From the NCBI GenBank assembly GCA_021442155.1, contig CM038220.1:76061817-76125816 (forward strand): 64,000 nt of DNA. Direction: 5' to 3'. A program made the translations under genes and the position numbers. The notes beneath the pieces were generated by a model. It was not told the DNA's origin and did no database searches. It was given only the letters and a program-made list of their open reading frames with translations. This DNA is from Cymbidium sinense. Its lineage: Eukaryota > Streptophyta > Magnoliopsida > Asparagales > Orchidaceae. Positions within the stretch are counted from its first letter, which is position 1. Each line of letters begins with the position of its first letter. Positions 51,859 to 63,689 of the stretch are shown here, in pieces.

Positions 51859-52642
51859 TTTAATAATTAATATGTAATATATATATATATATATAATATA
51901 ATACCATATATATATATAATATGTATGTATCTAACTTATAAATATTTATATATTTATAAAATATTTTATTTTATTCCTTTCTTTTTTTTGTTAAAAAATA
52001 ATTTATGTATATTTTTAAATCTTTTTTACGTTATATATAACTTAAAATTTTTATATTTAAATATATAATAATTAAATTTATAAATAAATAAAATATAATA
52101 ATGTATGTAAAATATAATGATTTTGTTATATAATTTATAAAATATTTATATTTTTCTATTTCTTTATTTGTTTATTAATTATTTATTTTATGTTTTAAAT
52201 AAAACTATATATTAACAAAAATTAATAAAACAATAAAATAATTATAATTAATATAAAATTATTAAATAATTTTTTAAATTTATATATCTAATTAAAATAT
52301 TTTAAATTATATATTTAATTATATATATATAAATAAAAAAAATTAATAACTAAATATATAAATATTTAATTAAATATTTATAAAATATTTTTAAATTATA
52401 TATTTTGAATATTTTAAATAATTATATTAATTAAAAAATTTAATTAAACTTCTCTCTCTCCCCGTGATTCCTAAAACCACAAAAAAAAAAAAAAATTAAA
52501 TTCCACCAGTCGTCGTAGATCGTGGACATTTGGTGCAATTAAAAATGTCAATTCATTCGGCGAAAGCCTGCTTCATTTCTTAAAAAAAATTTCAAACTAA
52601 CTATTAATTAAGATTAATTATGCCTAATTTAAAAATAAAGCC

Positions 52643-53051
52643 ATTAAGAACACGATAAGTGGAGGTGTCAAATTAATTATTCGATAACTTATGACCATTT
52701 CGAAAAAATTTGGATTGGGTTCGCAGAATAATTTGAGGCGTTCGGGTTGAAAATCAGCTCATTTGATTTTTTGTAGTTGGCCACGAAATCTTCGATTTTG
52801 GCCGTCAATTCGATTTGACTCATGAACCGAATTCCTTTTTCATTTGACTTCGATTTGACTCAAATTTGACGATTTGACTTAAATTATAAATAGATCATTG
52901 ATTATTGTCAATCGGGTTCGTTGGTTATTTTGACGATTTAATGCGGGTTGAGTTCGGAAATCGAAAGGAATTGTGAAGCGACCCTATAGACAAATTTATA
53001 CCTTCATTCGTAAGAACGGAAATCTGTAGTGTCCCATATGTTTGTACACGA

Positions 53052-53052
<1 letters not shown>
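52643..53052. other. Spacer with repeated GATTTGACT words
   Basis: The words GATTTGACTCA, CATTTGACTTCGATTTGACTC and GACGATTTGACTT recur between 52800 and 52880, a small direct-repeat cluster. No gene. Confidence 0.4.

Positions 53053-53137
<85 letters not shown>
53053..53137. repeat. (TA)n microsatellite
   Basis: About 85 bp of TA dinucleotide. Confidence 0.95.
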
Positions 53138-53144
<7 letters not shown>

Positions 53145-53395
53145 ATATTAAAAATTAGAAAGAATATGTGTGTTGTTTATTATAAATAATTTAATTAATA
53201 TTATATAAAATATTATATAAATAATTTATTATTATTTAAGTTGTAAAATAATTTAAGACTTTAGAGAATGAGATGTAGATATGAAAGATGATATAATAAA
53301 AAATATTTATTATAAATAATTTAAATTATGAAAATTACAATCACATTTATAAATTAAGAATTCATAATAAGTTTTATTCATTAAAATTATTAAAA

Positions 53396-53398
<3 letters not shown>

Positions 53399-53453
<55 letters not shown>
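53399..53453. repeat. (TA)n microsatellite
   Basis: About 55 bp of TA dinucleotide. Confidence 0.95.
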
Positions 53454-53457
<4 letters not shown>

Positions 53458-54030
53458 TTTTTATGATTAAATAATTTATCTTTTTTATTATTTTAATATT
53501 TACTAAATTAATTTATATATATGTTGACCTCTATGTAGATAAGCAATGAAGTTAAGTCAAATTTGAAAATGAACGGAAGGAAATCATCTAAATCAATTTC
53601 AAAATTTGGGCGTCGAAAATAGTAAAGCACTCCGTCGATGAAGACTTTATCAGCGTTGAATCGGCGAATATAAACATTGCACAACTAGATGATCATCCGA
53701 TCAGTCGTCGGACACTGCATCTATCGGAGAAGCTATAAAGCGCCTCGTTTAAAATTGATTGCGTCGTTAAAATGAAAATATCAATCTGTCTGATTGTTCA
53801 CTCAATTACAAGTTTCATGAAAATCGAGGAGAACAAAGTGACGGCGTCGTTTTGGTGACTTTATTGTGGATTGAGCCAAAACCCGATTTGAATTGCGTCA
53901 TTCGTTCAAAATATCAGAATAACTTTGAATCGATATATATATATATATATATATATATTGATTATCTAATCATATCGTTGCAAAATTCATATTAAATTTG
54001 ATTACTCAATTTAAAAGTCAATTTAAAATC
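53454..54030. other. Spacer, no gene seen
   Basis: Includes a short (TA)n at 53932-53959. CG-containing sequence at 53590-53900 has no recognisable frame. Confidence 0.4.
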
Positions 54031-54560
54031 CCTAATATAACCTTAAGCCCTAACTCCACTCTAATGAACCTAAACCGGCCTCGGTTCTGACCGTTCTCGT
54101 GCGGTTCCCTCGCACAAGGCTCCTCCACTGGTTCATTCTCCCTTCCTCTTCTACAATCGCATGAAGGAACCCTCGAGCCACCACTCCCGCTCTTCACGCG
54201 TGAATATCAACCATTCCCCTTTCTCCTTTCCTCCCTCCATCCCAACCAGATGGGTTCTTCCTCTTCATCATACGAAAATCAAGGTTTCTCTCCTTCCTCT
54301 CCGATTTATCTTCATTCAAAATCGAAGTAGGGTTTCTTTCTCTCCTTCTTTTTCCTCTTTCCTTTTTCCCGCATTTCTCCCTAGCCGAAAATTACCCTTC
54401 TTCTTCTCCCTTTTCTTTTCTTTTCCCTTTTTTTTTCCCATTTCTCCCTCCAAACAGAAAATGATTCTTATTCCTCTTTCTTCATCTCTTCTTCATCTTC
54501 TTTCTTTCCCCCTCAAAAGTCAAAATTGAAAATAACTTCCCTCATTCCCTCATAAAGCTA
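54031..54560 (+). other. Pyrimidine-rich stretch, possible leader or LTR U5
   Basis: C/T-dominated on the plus strand (CCCTTCCTCTTC, TTTCTCTCCTTCTTTTTCCTC). A 122-codon frame (54161-54529) encodes only a Ser/Pro/Phe/Leu low-complexity chain. This is typical of plant 5' leaders or of LTR R/U5 sequence and is probably not a protein. No linked coding exon was found downstream. Confidence 0.4.
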
Positions 54561-55709
54561 ATCCAAAATTTCATTTTCCTACATTTCTCAATCTGATTTC
54601 CCCTTATATCTATTCTCTTTTGCTACAATCTCTTTCTATAGAGAACATTATTAGGTGGTTCTTCATTCTGGCGTCGCCTTTGCATTACGCTTGATTTTAT
54701 TCCAGAAATGGGAGAAAGAACATCGTCGTTAAATTTTCTCGGTTTTCGGCATCTCCATCATCCTTCCAACCTTTCTCTTGAGTGCGAAGAGGAACATCAT
54801 TAAGCGGGTTCCCTCTTGGATTCAGCATGCAATTTGTCCTTTTGTCGATATAGCGTCAAAATTTAACATGTGGGATCAATGTGATGTGGATATATATACT
54901 TGTGTTTTCTGCAGTTTGAAGGCCTCGTTGCTCATTTATGCGAGATGAAAAATCGCACTACGCAGCATACTCATTAAAGGCGTCTAGTAAATTACTCAGT
55001 TAGATGTCATAACAAAATCTTTTTAAATTTCAAAATCTTGTGACTTTAAAAAAAAATGAAAATAAAGAATCAACTTAAGAATGTTAAGCAAGGAAACCTA
55101 AAATAAAATTCAAATTAAAACAAACAATAAAAGGAGGAAAAATAACATAAAACAAACACAAAAGTAAAACAAAAGGGGTAAAATCAATCTATGTTGAAAA
55201 CCCATAAAATTTTTTAACCCCTCTCTTTTAAATATTCCAACTCCAACTCTTCAAACAAATGGAATGGAATATAAGACCCCCCTCTTGGCCTTATTTATAG
55301 GAATTAGAAGTGGTAGTGAAGGACCCCTTTCAAAAAAAAAGCTTAAAAAATTTGAATAAGTCTCTATAGTAGTATTATAACTCCAATGCAAGCACTTAAA
55401 ATTTTGATATTCAAAGTTTATTTAATACCTAATTAAAGTAAGCATTTGCATGGATGGATCCTATGAATTTGAAGGTTGAATTGAAAAAGAAAATATATCT
55501 ATATTCATAATATGGGTCAATTGATACTCTTGAAATATCTAGGGATATTTCAACCCATAATCTTATGTAAAAATATGAAACAAATCAAATGAAGGACCTT
55601 CAAAAGGAGGAATCAACTTAAATATTATTGATTCATAAGTAACTCGAGGATAAATCTTCTTTTAAAATAACAAATTAAACTATCTTTTGAATCTATAGCT
55701 TCAAAACAT
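54561..55709. other. Sequence before the 56-kb LTR
   Basis: No gene. A TTATTTATAGGAATTAG at about 55288-55304 resembles the context near 10995 upstream of LTR copy A, so the LTR may extend left to about 55 kb. The true LTR start (TG) could not be fixed. Confidence 0.3.
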
Positions 55710-56916
55710 ATAATGCCACCGGATTAGCAACGTTGCATACAAGTGATAGAAGGTGTTAATTGAGGCATTCTTAAATAAACCCGCATGGGCCTTGACACTG
55801 CGCTGAATATTTAAATTCAAGTGTCTAAGGATGCTGTGCGGGTTGCTTCTCGGTTTAGTCTTAGGATTGGGTCCGGGTTAACAAAACATCAAAATCAATT
55901 ATGAGAATTTCAACTTGATGAAATATCTGAGAAATTGATTATGTCAAGTGACAGTAAATCTAATCCACTGTTAGTAGTTAAATAGAGTTGACAGGATCTA
56001 AAGCTCTTAAAAATAGTCAAATTAATCAAATTTTCAAATCAAATTAACTCAAATTAAATATCAATCTAAAAATTATTTAAATGAAATTCAATTATTAAAA
56101 GCTTTAAACAAAACTCAATCTATCCACCTTCCACAATTATTTGTGAGAGATGACAAATTAAGAAAACTCTAGCTCACGATGCCAAATCAAGTGTTCTATT
56201 ATTCTCTCAACCAATCTCATTACGTAAGGATTGGCGGTGTTCTGACCATGGCTTGGCTAGTAGGCTCCATAGATAATCGATTATAACCTCCTGATCGGTG
56301 GTTTTGAGTTAGGCTCCATTATATTACGATCGGCCGTATATGCTCCCCAATGGCTCCCCTTTGAGTTGTGAATCATGGGTATACTTGATAGGAAAAATAA
56401 CCCTCGTAAGGTAGACTTAAGATTATCTCTTTGACAAACACCACCCCATGTCACAATTTCTTGGGACGTAACCCTGTGGATAAGGATCCTTGGTGAGGTT
56501 GGGTCGATTTCCTCCCTCGACATTGAAGGGACCATGACTGGATGGAAACCATGGGATCTAGATCGAGCACATCATCATTTCCCCAACCATCCGGTTTAAG
56601 TTAAAATAATGAATTTCATAAATCTAAAATTTTTAAAACTCCGTGTGATGCCACTATACGCTACACATTAAGCGATTTAATGACTAGCCTTAATCGAAAG
56701 TTCTCTCTCACTTATTGAGAGGTGTAATTAACTATAGGGGCTTGCGCCTATAGAACACCTGGAACCAGATCTAAAGTCCTCACTAAATGAGGATGAAATC
56801 TATGGATAATGTCTTATCTACTATTCCATCTACCTTCTAAATTATACCGATGCTTTAAATCACTCTCTTCAAATTATATTTATTGAGAGGTCGGTGACAA
56901 ATTTTTAAAGCCCACA
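55710..56916 (+). mobile_element. 5' LTR of the Tat element (left end uncertain)
   Basis: Starts within the 190-bp unit (GCCACCGGATTAGCAAC, GTTAATTGAGGCATTCTTAAA) and ends ..TTTTTAAAGCCCACA at 56916, directly before the primer site. It is the least decayed member of the LTR family seen at 11.9, 34.6 and 39-41 kb. The CCCACA end is conserved at 35455. Confidence 0.65.
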
Positions 56917-56921
56917 GATTC

Positions 56922-56940
56922 TAGCAACTCCGCTGGGGAC
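56922..56940 (+). promoter_or_regulatory. Primer binding site, tRNA-Arg type
   Basis: TAGCAACTCCGCTGGGGAC differs little from the TGGCGACTCCGCTGGGGA primer site of Tat/Ogre elements, which pairs with the 3' end of a tRNA-Arg. It lies 5 bases after the LTR end. Confidence 0.75.
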
Positions 56941-57189
56941 ATGATTCTCTTTCCATTTTTGGCTAGTCATATATGTGTTATAGTAGCAACAAGATATTTG
57001 AAAATTCAAAACAAAAATAGTGATTTAATGTGTAATAAATTCAAATTACCAATGTATGAGACTCTATATGAATGAATTATTATAGAGTACATCTTTATTA
57101 TATTATTATTTTGTTTTATAGTGCCTCTCCATCTTGAAAGTATGGGGTGAAATAATAATTAATTAATAATTCCTCTTCGGAACAATTAA

Positions 57190-57709
57190 GAAGAAGAAAT
57201 GTTGACACAGAGCTATGATTCCTTCAAATGACTGGTGAATAAGCGATCTTTGCCACTAGAGTATTCCTACCCACAATGCTTTGACAACAAAGTGGTAAAG
57301 AGAATAATCTGGAAAATAAGCTCCTTTTACACCGTCAGCTCCATACAGAGGAGATAGCATGGCTCTTGGGAATACATAAGTTCTCAAAGTTCAATGTAGA
57401 GGCTTAATGAAAAGAAGATTTCAGAAACTTGTTGATGAAAATAGAAGCTCCACCAAGAAAGTTGTCATCTCTTACGTAAGTATAGCTGAGAATAGCTTCC
57501 ATGGTGAGCATGAGCATGTGGTACAAAGAATCTGTATGAAAAGGTCTAAAAGGGTAAAACAAATATGGAGAAGCCCAATGAAACTTTGAATAATGAAGAG
57601 GTGTAACATCGATACATATACAATCTGCCTCAAAATAACTCATGATGGATACCCAAGAAGAGATATTGATAAAACAAGATGGTGACATCCTCTTGGGATC
57701 CATCATCAA
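57190..57709 (-). pseudogene. Possible antisense extra ORF of the Tat element
   Basis: Between primer site and gag, the minus strand has a 101-codon frame (57709-57404). Its composition looks protein-like: aromatic-rich HYSKFHWASPYLFYPFRPFH, then LYHMLMLTMEAILSYTYVRDD. A neighbouring frame continues with VFPRAMLSPLYGADG and GAYFPDYSLYHFVVKALW. Extra ORFs, sometimes antisense, are known between LTR and gag in Tat-lineage elements. I do not recognise a domain. The plus-strand frames over the same stretch look random. Confidence 0.3.
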
Positions 57710-58179
57710 TCAAATTCACCCAAAGAAGAGGTTGACTTTGATCAGTCATTTTGGTGAGTATTTGTTCCCATTGAACCAGAGATCACGAAAACGTGATCAA
57801 ATTCATGTGCAAGAAGGTGATGAAGAACACTATGGAAGTGGAAGTTGTCTATAGAGATATAGATGAACTCTCTCTTCGGCCCATCAGACAACACAAACTT
57901 CGGGGAACTTCAACTTGGTGATATTTATGAAGAAGAGTCATCAAAGAAGTAAATAGAAAATGAATCTTTCTTTGAAGAGAAGAAGAAGAAGAAGAAAGAA
58001 GAAGAAGAATGGATAAGGATATTGAATATTTATTTGGTTGGAAATGATCGACATGGTACATGCTTTTATAATCAATGTCATGGACAATAGATAGCTATGA
58101 ATGCATAAGGAGAAGGATAGTCAAGCTCTTCCCTTGAAGATGAGTAAGGAGCATAACATCAACAAGAAATAGGAGAAGA

Positions 58180-60040
58180 AGAAGAGCCTGTACTGAATGA
58201 TGTCATGTCACTAGCTAGAGAGCAAAGAAAAATGCAGCGTCAAATGAAAGTCAAAGATAAAAAAATTGCACTTGGATGAATGACATGATGGTACAAATGA
58301 ATATCATGATGGAGATATTGCAAAGAATATCACATCAAGTACACTATTTTGTCGCTAATCAACAGTAGCGAATAATGCAACCCTACCACTAGTCTGGTAC
58401 CTCAAGCTCCTACATGTACCATTACAAAGGAATGAAGTTAACCAATTACCTTTTCAATCAATAATTCAAAATATGGCTAGCACATCGAGAATGGTAACAA
58501 CTTCTTAATTGAAAACTATAATCAATGAAGAGATAAAGCGGTCATAGCCTGGCAAGGCGAAAAAATTTGGTGTAAGTGCTCTTACCTATGAATATGACCA
58601 AGTGTCATACAAAATGTTACTTAGTGCCAAAATTTAATACTTATGGGCTTGTAATAAGCAAGAATATCTAATTTAAGGCTACTTGTGATAACAAGGAGGA
58701 ATGATGCACTACTTTTATGTCTTCATTAGTAACCTTAACCTTATGCTTTCAAATGGATCTTGAATTGAATGATTCAATTAAAATTTGAATTAGAGACTAT
58801 ATTTGTGAAGAGGTTCTATTGAGAAAATCACAATCGCTGACCTTGCCTTACTGAAAATGAGAAAAGATGAGTCAGTGATAAAAATAAAGGAAAACATCCA
58901 ATGTATAATGATGATAAGGGAAAGAAACTTATCTATTATAATCCACTACCAAAATTGGTATTAGGAGGCAATGATAAACCTTGGACTTTCCAAGTGGTGG
59001 GGAGCATCCAAAACAAGCGACATGAGATGATGAATGAATGCGGCCATCTCTTAAGGAAAAGATGAATAAAAGATTATTCTTTTAGAAGAAGATGTAGCTA
59101 AATTATTTCTGACAAATTAAAGATGGTTTAATTACTAAAATTAAAAGACTTGAAGAGAATTTGATCAAGTTAGTAATCCAAATTATTGTCTATCATCATG
59201 AAGATCAATCACATTATTGTTATGTCTTCAAGATTGGTTAGAAAGGTATCGGGTGAATTTAAAATATACATCTAGTCAAAAGAGTCTATGATGATAATTC
59301 GTCCTCTTACATCATCCATCAAAGACAAATAAATCGATTGAATGAAATAGTCTCAAAAGCTGTGAAAATGTTGAAGCAGCTAAAAGGCGTCCCTAGTGTT
59401 AAGTGAAAATCACCACTTAAACCTATATTAGACTTAAAATAAATGCCTAAACCAAGTATTTGGGCTTCTCCTGCGATTACTTCATCCGCAAAAGATGAAT
59501 AGTCTACTAAACACGCCTCATAAATTAAGAAGTAAGAAAAGAAGATCAAGAAGAGAACTACAACTCAAAGATTATTAACAATCTAGAGGAGTATCACCAG
59601 CCAACAAAGCAACCATTTAGGATTACAGACTTCATGCCTAAACTTTGCATTATCAAATCAGATGAAGAAGATAATGGTAAATCTTGTATAGTAGAGACAT
59701 GCCGAATCATTCATGTGATATCAGATATTCTTCAACATCAATTACTCCAAAATGACAAGGGTAGTCAGATAGACTCACCAACCAGTCAAAATTCTTATCA
59801 GGAAAGCAAGAAGAGCATGAGGAGTTAACATCTGAATTTTGTTTAATGACTTAGCAAGATGATAACAGTTCAGATGAAGATCTATATTTTCTCGATGGAG
59901 AAGAGTCAGACTCATCAATATCATCACGTATGAAACGTATGATGTTAAGAGTCTAGCCCTTTTGGCCAATCCTCCAGAATAAGAAGAGAATTTGAAGAAA
60001 CTACCTTTTAAGAAGAATCTGAGCAAGAAAAAGTTATTCA
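58180..60040 (+). pseudogene. Tat-element gag region, heavily decayed
   Basis: Scattered readings fit a gypsy gag: LAREQRKMQRQMKVKDKK (about 58212-58268), EYDQVSYKMLLSAK (near 58600), FQMDLELNDSIK (near 58750), and YHHEDQSHYCYVFK near 59195-59240. In related elements an H..C-type motif precedes the protease in that place. No continuous frame exceeds about 70 codons. Domain borders cannot be drawn. Confidence 0.4.
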
Positions 60041-60214
60041 AGTTTAGTTGAGAAGTGATAAAGTCTTACCATCTTCATCAAAGAAGGAAAGATATAAATA
60101 AAGACAAAGGCAAATAAATTGAAGTCAATGAAGATATCATTTCCAAAAATCCTAGAATAAAGTCTAAATCAAGCGAAGATAGATTATAATATTCTATCAC
60201 ATCTGAGAAAAATC

Positions 60215-60780
60215 CCTGCACAACTGAGTGTGTATGAGGCTCTCTTAATGTCAAAAGATCTCTGAGAAACATTGATACATGCTCTCAAAGATCTGGAGAG
60301 TTATGAAGCCTACTTCGCTGAAAAATGCATGATTGAAGCATTGCAAACTCAAGATCTCCCAATAATCACATTTTCTGAAGAAGATCTTATGTTGGGAACA
60401 GCAAATCATAACCATCCTCTATATGTTATTGTAGAGAGTGATGGCATCTCGATTAGTGAATATTGATTGATCGGTTCTTCTCAATCTTATGAGTCTAAAA
60501 GTATTAAGAGGATTATCACTTGATATCCAACATCTTGGAGAGATAAGTTGATGGTTCATGGTTTCAATGAAAAGGGAGAAAACCCAGGTTCTTTTATCCT
60601 CGCTCAAGTTTTGGGATTTATATATAGGCCAAATTTCATGTAATGTCGATCGATACATCATTTAGAGCTCTTGGTTGATCATGGTGCATGAATATGGCAT
60701 GGTCCCATCAACTATGTCAATGTGATTTAAGAGAAGAATTCAGAACTCTTGGCTACAATCATTCTCTCAATGAAGATCTA
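60215..60780 (+). pseudogene. Tat-element aspartic protease region
   Basis: The reading PAQLSVYEALLMSKDL (60211-60258) is followed in another frame by IHALKDLESYEAYFAEK, then DLPIITFSEEDLMLGTANHN (60352-). This matches the L.VYDAL.MS.ELR..L and ITF.DEDL.LG...HNRPL blocks just before retropepsin in Tat elements. MVHGFNEKGENPGS at 60551-60592 matches the QGFNQ.G block inside it. The D-(S/T)-G active site is not intact. Confidence 0.65.
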
Positions 60781-61646
60781 TGAAGATGAAAATATTTCAT
60801 CCTAAAGAGCCTAAGCCAAGAGCCTCTTGAAGCGGTATAGCATCCACTAAAGCAATTTCACAAAGTGAAGAGAAGAAGCAAGAAGGAAGAAGAAGAGAAG
60901 GCAAGACTCTCCCTAAAGCATGACGTTACACCTAAGTCAGAGAAGATTAGTTCCTCATTTGGGAAGTGAGACAAGAAGAAGAAGATATTCTATTAAACCT
61001 AAGAGAACTTTTAAACTTTCAAGAAAGTAAATTATGAAATAAGTGATTCTAATTGGATTATGATTTTGAATCTACTTATGAAAATAGAGTTAAAGATTGC
61101 ATCAAGAAGAATAGCCTCACTTGGCAGTCGAGATGACTCACTCAAGTATACCCGTCCGGTAATACTTCAAAGAAATTACTCCAGGAAATTCATAACATTA
61201 AAGAATTGATAACATTCTATGTGCCTGTTGATGAGAGTGGTAGAAAGAACTCTATTTTATCAAGAGTCTCAACCTCACAATTTTGAGTAGCACCGCAACA
61301 TAAAAATTATGATGAGATAGTGCCAAGAACCAATATACTATCCATAAAAATTATGAAGAATGATGCATAAGCTTAAAATTCATATTGGAACTACTAAACA
61401 TAGAACTCAAATCTTTAATAGGATGTGGAGCCAAAGAAGTCCTCAAGCATCACGAAGAAGTGATAAGTTTATCACTAAAGGTCTTGGGTTCATCCACAAA
61501 TCTCATCAAAATAGAGTTTGTTATAATATAATAGAAGGCGATCGAAACTAATAGTGAAGAAGATGATCTCCATGAAATTCTTCTTACAAATGATGAAGAA
61601 GTAGAAGCCGCTTGAAGAAATACAAGATGGTGGACAAATAGCTACT

Positions 61647-62545
61647 ATGGATGAACTCGAAATCAACCTAGGAGATGAGGATGATCCCATCCAACTTTCG
61701 TGTGCCCTTACCGATGAGAAAGTTGAAGAGCTAAAAATGCTGCTTTGTGAATTCAGGGATTACTTTGCCTGGACATATTATAAAATTCCAGGCTTATCCC
61801 TTGATGTAGCAGTTCATAAACTTGTTAGTAAACTAGATGCGATGCCTATTAAGTAAGCTCCTCGGTGAATGAGATTGGAGATTGAAGAACAAGTAATTGT
61901 AAAACCTAAGAAGTTGATCGAAGCGGCTTTATTCGAGAAGAGAAGTATGCAAATTGGATAGCCAACATCGTCCCAATTAGGAAGAAGAACGGTCAAATCC
62001 ATCTTTGCATTGAGGGACCTAAATAAGGTGCCAAAAGATGACTTTTCTTCAATATCGAACTACTAGTGGACAACTTCCATTTACATGTTCTATTCATGGA
62101 TATCATCATTGGATATAATCAAATCAAGATGGCACGAAGAAGAAAAAATATACATGAGAACACCCAATGTATCTATTGCTACGGTCATGCCTTGATGAAA
62201 ATCTACATACCAAGAGCCATGACGCATTTTTGATAAGTTGATTCACCAAAAGGTGGAATGTTATGTTGACGATTTGGTGGTGAAGAGCTTAAATGTGAAA
62301 ATCACTTTGAAGGCTTAAGAATTGTATTGGAGAGAATAAAAAATATATGATCTTAAGATGAATCCTCTAAAATGTGCATTCGAGGTATCCTCTAGAAAAT
62401 TTCTTGGGTACATTGTACGTCACAGATGAATTGAATTGATCCTACCAAAATCAAGGCAATTATGGAGATGCCTCCACCGAAAAGTTTGCGTCAGCTCCGT
62501 TCTTTACAAGGATAACTTGCATTCATCTACTAATTTATATCAAAC
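61647..62545 (+). pseudogene. Tat-element reverse transcriptase
   Basis: Begins with LKMLLCEFRDYFAWTYYKIP and GLSLDVAVHKL (61730-61830), the usual entry into gypsy RT. It continues over several frames: ANIVPIRKKNGQI, LRDLNKVPKDDF (about 62010-62045), FMDIIIGYNQIKMA, ITVMP, IFDKLIHQKVECYVDDLVVKS (62232-62290, catalytic YVDD), YDLKMNPLKCAFEVSS and KFLGYIVRHR (62350-62430). All RT blocks are present in order, but at least four frame changes occur. Confidence 0.85.
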
Positions 62546-62578
62546 TTATAAAGATGCTATCAATCATTCGCAAGGTTA

Positions 62579-63013
62579 ATGAAGAAGGACGCTCCATTCA
62601 AGTGGGACAAGGGGTGCCAAGAAGCCTTTAATAGCATTAAAAACTACCTATTAAATCCATCAATCCTTGCAGTGCCTACTCTAGGGAAGCCCCTCATTCT
62701 ATATATAATTGCATTAGAAGAGTCTCTTGGAGCATTATTGGCACAACACAATGAAGAAAGTAAAAAGAATGCTCTTTATTATATCAGTCGAAGATTAATA
62801 GGAGCAGAAATGAGATACTCTCCAATAGAGAAGCACTGTTTGGCATTGATCTTTGTAGTCCAAAAGCTTCATCATTATATATTATCTCATAAAATTACAC
62901 TCATCTCAAGGATCGATCCGTTGAAGTACTTGATGATAAGACTAGCGTTGATAGGTCGCTTGGCAAGATGGGCAGTATTACTTTTACAGTTTGATATCAC
63001 ATACGTTCCATAG
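62579..63013 (+). CDS. Tat-element RT connection/RNase H domain, longest surviving frame
   Basis: A continuous 144-codon frame: MKKDAPFKWDKGCQEAFNSI, LLNPSILAVPTLGKPLILYI, then LLAQHNEES, ALYYISRRLIGAEMRYSPIE, KHCLALIFVVQKLHHYILSH, ISRIDPLKYLM, and GRLARWAVLLLQFDITYVP. These are the RNase H-like blocks right after gypsy RT (F.W...CQ.AF..IK..L, E..Y...EK.CLAL). A stop ends it at 63013. It is a fragment of a polyprotein and would not be made alone. Confidence 0.85.
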   Translation: MKKDAPFKWDKGCQEAFNSIKNYLLNPSILAVPTLGKPLILYIIALEESLGALLAQHNEESKKNALYYISRRLIGAEMRYSPIEKHCLALIFVVQKLHHYILSHKITLISRIDPLKYLMIRLALIGRLARWAVLLLQFDITYVP

Positions 63014-63269
63014 AAAGTAGTGAAGGGATAGTCTTAACAGATTTTCTAGCTACACACCCCATCTCGGTGGACTCTTTCCTTAATGATGATTTGCTTGATT
63101 AGCAGATTATGCTCATTCATGAAAGAAAAAAAATCACAAATTTTAGAAATGTACTTTAATGGAGCCTCATCGATCAAATAAGTCAAACCTCTAAATTTTC
63201 CAAGGGTAAGGGTAGGAATCAGCATCGTCTTCATAACACTAGAAGGAGGGATAATGAGGCGATGATATA

Positions 63270-63545
63270 TGGGAGAGAACTAATAATGAAGTCGAGTATG
63301 AAGCATTAGTGGCAGGTCTTGAAGAAGCTATTTTCATAGGCATTCAAAACTTGCATATTTTTAGTGATTCTCAACTTATTATAAATCAAGTACTTGGCAT
63401 CTATAAAATCAACAAGCTTGAGTTAGATTTCTATCACAAGTGAGTTCTCGAGCTTATAAAGTAAATACCAAATATCATACTAACTTGAGCCTCTCGATCT
63501 GAGAATAGCAAAGCCGACTGCTTAGCAAAACTAGCTAAAAAAATA
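63270..63545 (+). pseudogene. Tat-element second (archaeal-type) RNase H
   Basis: From about 63280 the plus strand reads NNEVEYEALVAGLEEAIFIG, then IQNLHIFSDSQLIINQVLGIY. The block NNxAEYEAL.AGL..A...G...L.I..DSQLI..Q is diagnostic of the extra RNase H of Tat-lineage elements. It ends near NSKADCLAKLAK with stops between. Confidence 0.8.
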
Positions 63546-63689
63546 ACAAGTATGAATGGTGATTATGTCATGATCGACATATTTACTTGACAAGTTCTAG
63601 AGCCAATAAAGTATCAATCCTCATAAGTAGAGGGGTTACTAAATTCGACACAGCAGGATGTGACTCAGGTTGCTCCTCATAGTCTCCAA

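Larger units (their letters stand above)
50776..52642. mobile_element. AT-only foldback element with ~500-bp arms (MULE-like ends)
   Basis: The left arm (50776-about 51270) and the reverse complement of the right arm (52642-about 52100) match colinearly. Shared are GGTTATTTTTAAATTAGG and TTTTAGGAAGCACAGAGAGAGAGAG against TTTTAGGAATCACGGGGAGAGAGAG. Then come TTTAATTAATATAATTATTTAAAA, AATATATAATTTAAAAATATTTT, TATATTTAGTTATTAATTT, GTTAATTTTTGTTAAT and AAATAAATAAAGAAAG. Outer ends resemble MULE TIRs. Flanks TTTAAGAAG (50767-50775) and ATTAAGAAC (52643-52651) agree at 7 of 9. No coding capacity. Confidence 0.7.

Noticed and set aside
54161..54529. 122-codon plus frame
   Set aside because: Pure pyrimidine-rich low-complexity translation. 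No exon or domain follows.
57849..58061. Minus-strand frame with a serine run
   Set aside because: The run comes from a GAA/GAAGAA purine repeat on the plus strand. It does not join convincingly to the antisense frame at 57404-57709.
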